Made by a program: the position numbers and the translations under genes. The notes beneath the pieces were generated by a model. That model did not search any database. It was not told the origin of the DNA and was given only the letters and a program-made list of their open reading frames with translations. Below, piece by piece: positions 60,017 to 64,000 of a DNA stretch of 64,000 nt; positions within the stretch are counted from its first letter, which is position 1, and each line of letters starts with the position of its first letter. The stretch covers positions 1,303,802-1,367,801 of the forward strand of contig LT598455.1 of assembly GCA_900074725.1 (NCBI GenBank), written 5' to 3'. This DNA comes from Lachancea dasiensis (lineage: Eukaryota; Ascomycota; Saccharomycetes; Saccharomycetales; Saccharomycetaceae).

Positions 60017-61057
60017 ATGGGTTTAGCTGCAGTGAAAAACAAACAGAAACTGGGACTTGATCCCAGAAACACCAACTGGAGTAACGACACCTCGAGGTTC
60101 GGGCATCAGCACCTCGAGAGAATGGGGTGGAAACCGGGTTCTGGCTTGGGTTTGATGCCAAATTCCACCACAACCCACGTCAAGGTGTCGATAAAGGACG
60201 ATAATCTGGGTCTCGGAGCGAAACTGCGTAATAAACAAAAAACAGACGAGTTTGACAGTGGTGAATGTGCGGGTTTGGATGCGTTTCAACGCCTCTTGGG
60301 ACGGCTCAATGGTAAAGAAGATTCGGTGAGCAGCGAACTAGAATTACAGCGTAAGGACAATATTATAAACGGCAAATGGGGTATTCACTTTGTGAAGTGT
60401 GACGTCTTAGCTAGTACTTGGGATGCAAAAACCAAGACTTTGAAGACTTACAGCAATAAGTCCGCCAAAAGAGAGCACGAGGATGATGATGCAACCTCGA
60501 ACGACAAGAATAAAAAGCGGAAGAGGAGCGAAAAGTCTGCCAAACGCAAGAAAGGCAGTGACTCCCGCCAGGATTCCGGCAGTGGTTCAGAGAGGTCCAG
60601 TTCCGGCGATGATGGGAAGAAAGACAAAAAGGACAAGAAGGGGAAGAAGAGTAGGAAGGAGAGGGGCTCTAAGGATTTGAATTCCGCCTCGACAAAGATA
60701 AAGAAGGACAAGAAGGACAAGAAGGACAAGAAGGATAAGAAGGATAAGAAGGATAAGAAGGACAAGAAGGACAAGGAGGATAAGAAAGACAAGAAGGATA
60801 AGAAGGACAAGAAGGATAAAGAGGACAAGGAAGATAGAAAGGATAGAAAGGACAAGAAGGATAATTTGGTGAAGAAAAGTGAAAAGGTGAGCAAGAAGGC
60901 GGACGAATCAACCAGGGATGCTATGCTGAAGCCTAAAGAAATACAAGACGATAAAATTGCGTCGAGACTATCTGTGCGGTCTAGATGGATAAAGCAAAAA
61001 AGAGCAGCTGTCATGGATGCCAAGGCCTTGAATGAGATATTTATGATTACCGGTTAA
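60017..61057 (+). CDS. PXR1: Pxr1/Gno1, G-patch activator of Prp43 in ribosome biogenesis
   Basis: The 346-residue protein is longer than S. cerevisiae Pxr1 (271). It starts MGLAAVKNKQKLGLDPRNTNW at the ATG; the frame goes on to a GTG at 59981. The G-patch follows at about residues 25-72 (HLERMGWKPGSGLGL; DDNLGLGAKL). The region IINGKWGIHFVKCDVLAST is conserved. A long tail of KKDKKDK-type repeats (residues about 150-300) is followed by the conserved end RLSVRSRWIKQKRAAVMD..LNEIFMITG. It activates the helicase Prp43 in rRNA processing and inhibits telomerase when overproduced in S. cerevisiae. It lies between PSE1 and GAS1, unlike S. cerevisiae. Confidence 0.96.
   Translation: MGLAAVKNKQKLGLDPRNTNWSNDTSRFGHQHLERMGWKPGSGLGLMPNSTTTHVKVSIKDDNLGLGAKLRNKQKTDEFDSGECAGLDAFQRLLGRLNGKEDSVSSELELQRKDNIINGKWGIHFVKCDVLASTWDAKTKTLKTYSNKSAKREHEDDDATSNDKNKKRKRSEKSAKRKKGSDSRQDSGSGSERSSSGDDGKKDKKDKKGKKSRKERGSKDLNSASTKIKKDKKDKKDKKDKKDKKDKKDKKDKEDKKDKKDKKDKKDKEDKEDRKDRKDKKDNLVKKSEKVSKKADESTRDAMLKPKEIQDDKIASRLSVRSRWIKQKRAAVMDAKALNEIFMITG
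60700..60870. repeat. purine-rich coding microsatellite in PXR1
   Basis: Degenerate tandem copies of AAGGAYAAG encode the Lys/Asp tail. The plus strand is almost pure purine here. Length polymorphism is likely. A similar tract encodes the tail of NOP56 (about 24740-24870, minus). Confidence 0.8.
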
Positions 61058-61557
61058 TGCTGAGACGGCTTATATTTTCACCTTTTTAACAAGCCTTTTC
61101 CTCTCCTCTTCTTTGACATGCCAGTGACTTGATCCAACTGATTGTTCTCATGCTACTGAGATCTTACCATGAACTGAAATCCTTTTTTTCATTATGGATA
61201 TACAGTAGATGATTTTTGATAGATATATGACGGGACTTGTATTCCACATCCCTGAACAAGTCATTGTATGTTACCAACTTGCCTGTTAGTCAACTCCAGT
61301 GAATAAGAAGCTTGCATAACTAAGAAATTTGTTTACACAGAAATTTAGAGTACATAGCGACGACCGCTTCCTAGCGTTTTATAGAAGTTTAGATACTTTA
61401 CAGTCCAATTCTATTATATCATCAGTGCCTTGAACCTTATCCATTGCCTTGCAATGTTGTTAATTGAAAAAATCAAACCCATTCTTATTCTTGTAATCAA
61501 CGGTTGACCAGTCATACAAGGTTGTTTCATATCGATTCGTAAGCATCATTCGTGTCT
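61058..61557. other. intergenic between convergent PXR1 and GAS1
   Basis: This 500 bp of AT-rich DNA holds two terminators. No gene is seen. Confidence 0.5.
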
Positions 61558-63201
61558 TCAGGCAATAGTCGAAAACATACCAGCTGAAACTGAAACCACG
61601 CATACTGCTGCAAACCACAGGCTGACGGAAGAGACTGGGTTTATTTGAATACCAGCAGCAGATTCTTTAGAGCTTGATGACGATGCGCTAGAGCTGGAGC
61701 TGCTGCCTGAAGCAGAAGATCCGGAACTCTTAGAAGCCGAAGAGCCTCCACCAGAAGCCTTGGCAGAAGCGGAAGACAGCTTCGTTTTGCAGGAGGAACC
61801 TTGACTGGTGGCACTAGCGAGAGAAGCAGATCCATCGAAAGAGCAGGCCGATTTTGATTTGTCATTTTTCTCGTAGTACTTGTTCAGCAAGAAAGAAAGC
61901 TTGACAGAATTGTCGCAGAATGAGTAAGCACCGTAATCCCCCGTGGTACCATTGGCAGTGATGTCGCTGCAATCGATATCACCGCAAATTTGGCCATATA
62001 GATCACCATAGTCATCCTCATCCACATCGTCACTCAAGACACACGACAATCCGCCTTTCAGACAATCGCAAACGTCCTTGTCCGGAGTTGGTGGGAGGTC
62101 CGTTGCGGCTTTCCAGTTGGAATTGGTGGCAGGACAAGAGAGCGAGGTGGCAGAAGGCGTAAAGGAATCTTTGTTCACAGACGATGGAGAAACAGACTGC
62201 AGCTGACTCTTCAAGTTTTTATAGTCAGATAAAGTACTGACTTTGCTGCCATCAACAGATACCAACCCATAATTGTTGGCCTCTTCAAAGTACATGTAGA
62301 CAATACCACCAGACCAGACGTCAGTCATGTCGTCACCGTAAAGCGTTCCGACTTCTTCGAATTTTCTGGGTTGGACGGCATTACAACCGTATTCCGAAAA
62401 GAAAGCTGGGATGCTCAAATTGGCGAAATCATTTGTTCTATCCTTATAGCCAGAAGACTCAAATGACGAAGACCCACACCATTCATACATGTTAATACCA
62501 TAGAAATCGGCTTTGACGTCGTCATCACCACACGCAAAATACTCAGCCATGGGCACCCTAGTGTCCTCATCATCATTCGAAGAGTAACCGACTGGAATAT
62601 CTCTATATCCCTTATCCTTCATGTACTTCTTGGTATCTCTGATAGCTGCCTTGACAAAAGGTGAGGCATCTGTGTTGGACTTGTTGTTGGTGACTTCGTT
62701 ACCGGCAAAAAAGCCCAAAACGTTCGAATAGTTAGCCATTGCTTCAACCACACCCGTGTAACGTTCGTAAAGATCCAAATCCCACGCAGGCGAGTCTCTG
62801 TTGATGGAATCTGAGGGCTCCGACAAGTCTGCCACAACGTAAATACCGGCTTCTCCGAACGCTTTCATACATTTGCTATGGTCCAAGGTAGTGTTCAAAG
62901 CGTAGACACGAACGACGTTGGTTTCTGCTCCCAGCAGGTATGGCAAGTCTCTTGAGCAAGTGTCATAGTCTGCCAACGGATCCACAATTGTGGTGGTGTC
63001 CGACGAGGACGAGTTAGCGGTATCAGCCTGGTACGCTACGCCTCGCATGTAGAACTGCGAGCCATTATTCGAGAAGAAAAACTTGTTTCCTTTGACTTCT
63101 ATGGCTGGGGTATTAGTGTAGTTTCCACTGTCATCAGCAAGTGCCAGGTTAATCACGCCAAGTAGCGCGCAAACGAGTGTCGAGGGCACAAATCCAAGCA
63201 T
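61558..63201 (-). CDS. GAS1: Gas1, GPI-anchored beta-1,3-glucanosyltransferase
   Basis: The 547-residue GH72 wall enzyme elongates beta-1,3-glucan. Seen: signal peptide (residues 1-22); the GH72 domain with acid/base Glu169 in [10 protein letters not shown] and nucleophile Glu270 in [10 protein letters not shown]; an X8/CBM43 cysteine-rich module ([10 protein letters not shown]..., [10 protein letters not shown]) near residues 375-460; a Ser-rich stretch (about 470-520), probably O-mannosylated; and a hydrophobic GPI signal ending [10 protein letters not shown]. cerevisiae Gas1 is 559 residues with the same parts. A TATA run lies about 90-100 bp upstream, as expected for a strongly expressed gene. 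PSE1-GAS1 proximity is as in S. cerevisiae apart from PXR1 between them. Confidence 0.97.
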   Translation of the reverse strand: MLGFVPSTLVCALLGVINLALADDSGNYTNTPAIEVKGNKFFFSNNGSQFYMRGVAYQADTANSSSSDTTTIVDPLADYDTCSRDLPYLLGAETNVVRVYALNTTLDHSKCMKAFGEAGIYVVADLSEPSDSINRDSPAWDLDLYERYTGVVEAMANYSNVLGFFAGNEVTNNKSNTDASPFVKAAIRDTKKYMKDKGYRDIPVGYSSNDDEDTRVPMAEYFACGDDDVKADFYGINMYEWCGSSSFESSGYKDRTNDFANLSIPAFFSEYGCNAVQPRKFEEVGTLYGDDMTDVWSGGIVYMYFEEANNYGLVSVDGSKVSTLSDYKNLKSQLQSVSPSSVNKDSFTPSATSLSCPATNSNWKAATDLPPTPDKDVCDCLKGGLSCVLSDDVDEDDYGDLYGQICGDIDCSDITANGTTGDYGAYSFCDNSVKLSFLLNKYYEKNDKSKSACSFDGSASLASATSQGSSCKTKLSSASAKASGGGSSASKSSGSSASGSSSSSSASSSSSKESAAGIQINPVSSVSLWFAAVCVVSVSAGMFSTIA

Positions 63202-64000
63202 TGCTCAGGTTTTCAAGCGATTGTAATAGTGTTTGTGTGTTGCGTCAAGCACACTTCGAGTAGTCTCTCCCCACGCTGCCGATATCCCGGCTATATATAT
63301 ACGCAGGTATACACACACACACACACGCTCACTCAAGCACTGATCATAAACGTCTTCTCCCGTGATCCTTCCAATTCGCGTTGTTCGCTAACAGAAGCGT
63401 GGGCACGCCGAGAGTTACCTATTCTACCTAACGTAATGCTGTATTCACGAAACTATGTACAAAAACCCTGCCATATCTCATCAAAAAAAGACTTCCTGGT
63501 GTTCTGGCTTCTGCCGAGCGGCTTAGCACCACCATTATCGCGAAACAAGTGCCAGTATTATCTCATGTTCCCACCAGCATTTCTTGGCCCGTACTGTACA
63601 AGGCAACCATCAGTAAGAATTGGTCGAGAACTTTCACATTCTTTCAAGAAGTAAACAATATAAAAATAATATTTACAATGTAGTACTATACGATTTTCAA
63701 CGGTCTACAAGTCCAGAACTCAATAGCCAACAAGCCAAACTCAGACGGAAGGCAAGAGACCACGGATGAGCCACAAATTCGAACTTTGTACACCAAATAC
63801 ACCACGCGCCAACAAATGTGCAAGGGATACGTTGAACAGGAATGCAGAGCCATGTAGTTAGAGTAGCAGAAGGGTTCTCGCCAACTGGACAAGGAGATTT
63901 TCCAGCAATGCCTTTTAGAGTGGAAGAAAACTATATAAAACACAAATTTTAGAATACGTACCTTCGTGGCAGTATCGCACGCTTTTTATGGGTGGTTATT
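63202..64000. other. GAS1 upstream region to window edge
   Basis: It contains a TATATATAT element (about 63292-63300) and an AC microsatellite. A minus frame at 63686-63943 begins with GTG and has a stop soon upstream, so it is not the end of a longer gene. An ATG on plus at 63988-63990 could open a gene outside the window but too little is visible. Confidence 0.45.
63311..63326. repeat. (AC)8 microsatellite
   Basis: Eight AC units about 110 bp upstream of the GAS1 ATG, next to the TATA run. Likely polymorphic. Confidence 0.85.

Noticed and set aside
60448-61023. 191-codon Ser/Phe/Leu-rich frame on minus
   Set aside because: Mirror of the Lys/Asp repeat in PXR1; no start context and purely repetitive.
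63686-63943. possible 3' end of a glucan synthase gene (FKS3-like) at the right edge
   Set aside because: The frame has a stop just upstream and its sequence does not resemble an Fks C terminus.
63945-63975. possible minus-strand intron with a GTACGT donor
   Set aside because: Only about 30 nt to the next AG and no branch-point box.

Overview
This window is nuclear DNA of a budding yeast in the Saccharomycetaceae, most likely a lineage that did not go through the whole-genome duplication (a Lachancea/Kluyveromyces/Zygosaccharomyces/Torulaspora-like yeast; the species cannot be fixed from sequence alone). Genes are compact and nearly all uninterrupted. The one intron found has a GTATGT donor and a CTAAC branch box. 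Many proteins align from memory along their whole length with named Saccharomyces cerevisiae proteins. The decisive clue is gene order: from about 3.4 to 36.2 kb, genes that in S. cerevisiae lie on chromosome XII right arm (HRD3, ENT2, HMX1, COX24, MSS51, COQ9, YKE2, PBA1, NOP56, PWP1, NMT1, NCW2, UPS1) are interleaved with genes from chromosome IV left arm (MHF2, ENT1, CDC9, CDC36, FAP7, NRP1, SFA1, UGX2, UGA3). There is one ENT gene where S. cerevisiae has two. This is the pattern expected for an unduplicated ancestor-like segment. The right end repeats it with chromosomes VII and XIII (YOR1, PXR1 against PSE1, GAS1).

Layout. 0-3.4 kb: the 3'-truncated SEC12/SED4 gene, running off the left edge. 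3.4-36.2 kb: the conserved block above, housekeeping genes for ER-associated degradation, dynactin, the kinetochore/Fanconi histone-fold complex, endocytosis, DNA ligation, haem breakdown, mitochondrial translation and ubiquinone, CCR4-NOT, 18S rRNA maturation, formaldehyde detoxification, prefoldin, proteasome assembly, box C/D snoRNP, 60S assembly, N-myristoylation and cardiolipin/PA transport. It also holds a dynactin p62 (DCTN4-like) gene that has no recognised S. cerevisiae counterpart. 37-41.4 kb: the multidrug ABC transporter YOR1, with two exact pleiotropic-drug-response elements upstream.

41.4-56 kb is the accessory part. Gene density falls, and the genes have no positional counterpart in S. 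cerevisiae: an M19 (renal-type) dipeptidase, an AGP3-like amino-acid permease, a Zn2Cys6 regulator and, convergent with it, a regulator-like protein that keeps the middle homology region and a coiled coil but shows no zinc cluster. GATAAG boxes precede both the dipeptidase and the permease, which suggests a small nitrogen-scavenging locus. 56-64 kb: the karyopherin PSE1, the ribosome-biogenesis G-patch protein PXR1 and the cell-wall glucanosyltransferase GAS1.

Regulatory logic visible in the DNA agrees with the gene assignments: PAC and RRPE boxes precede NOP56, PWP1 and PXR1 (and, less perfectly, NRP1), an Aft-type iron box precedes HMX1, and PDREs precede YOR1. I saw no tRNA, rRNA, CRISPR array, centromere, or recognisable LTR or DNA transposon. 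Several bacterial-style GTG/TTG extensions were trimmed to the first conserved ATG (MHF2, MSS51, NOP56, NMT1, UGA3, PSE1, PXR1 and the 53.5 kb regulator).
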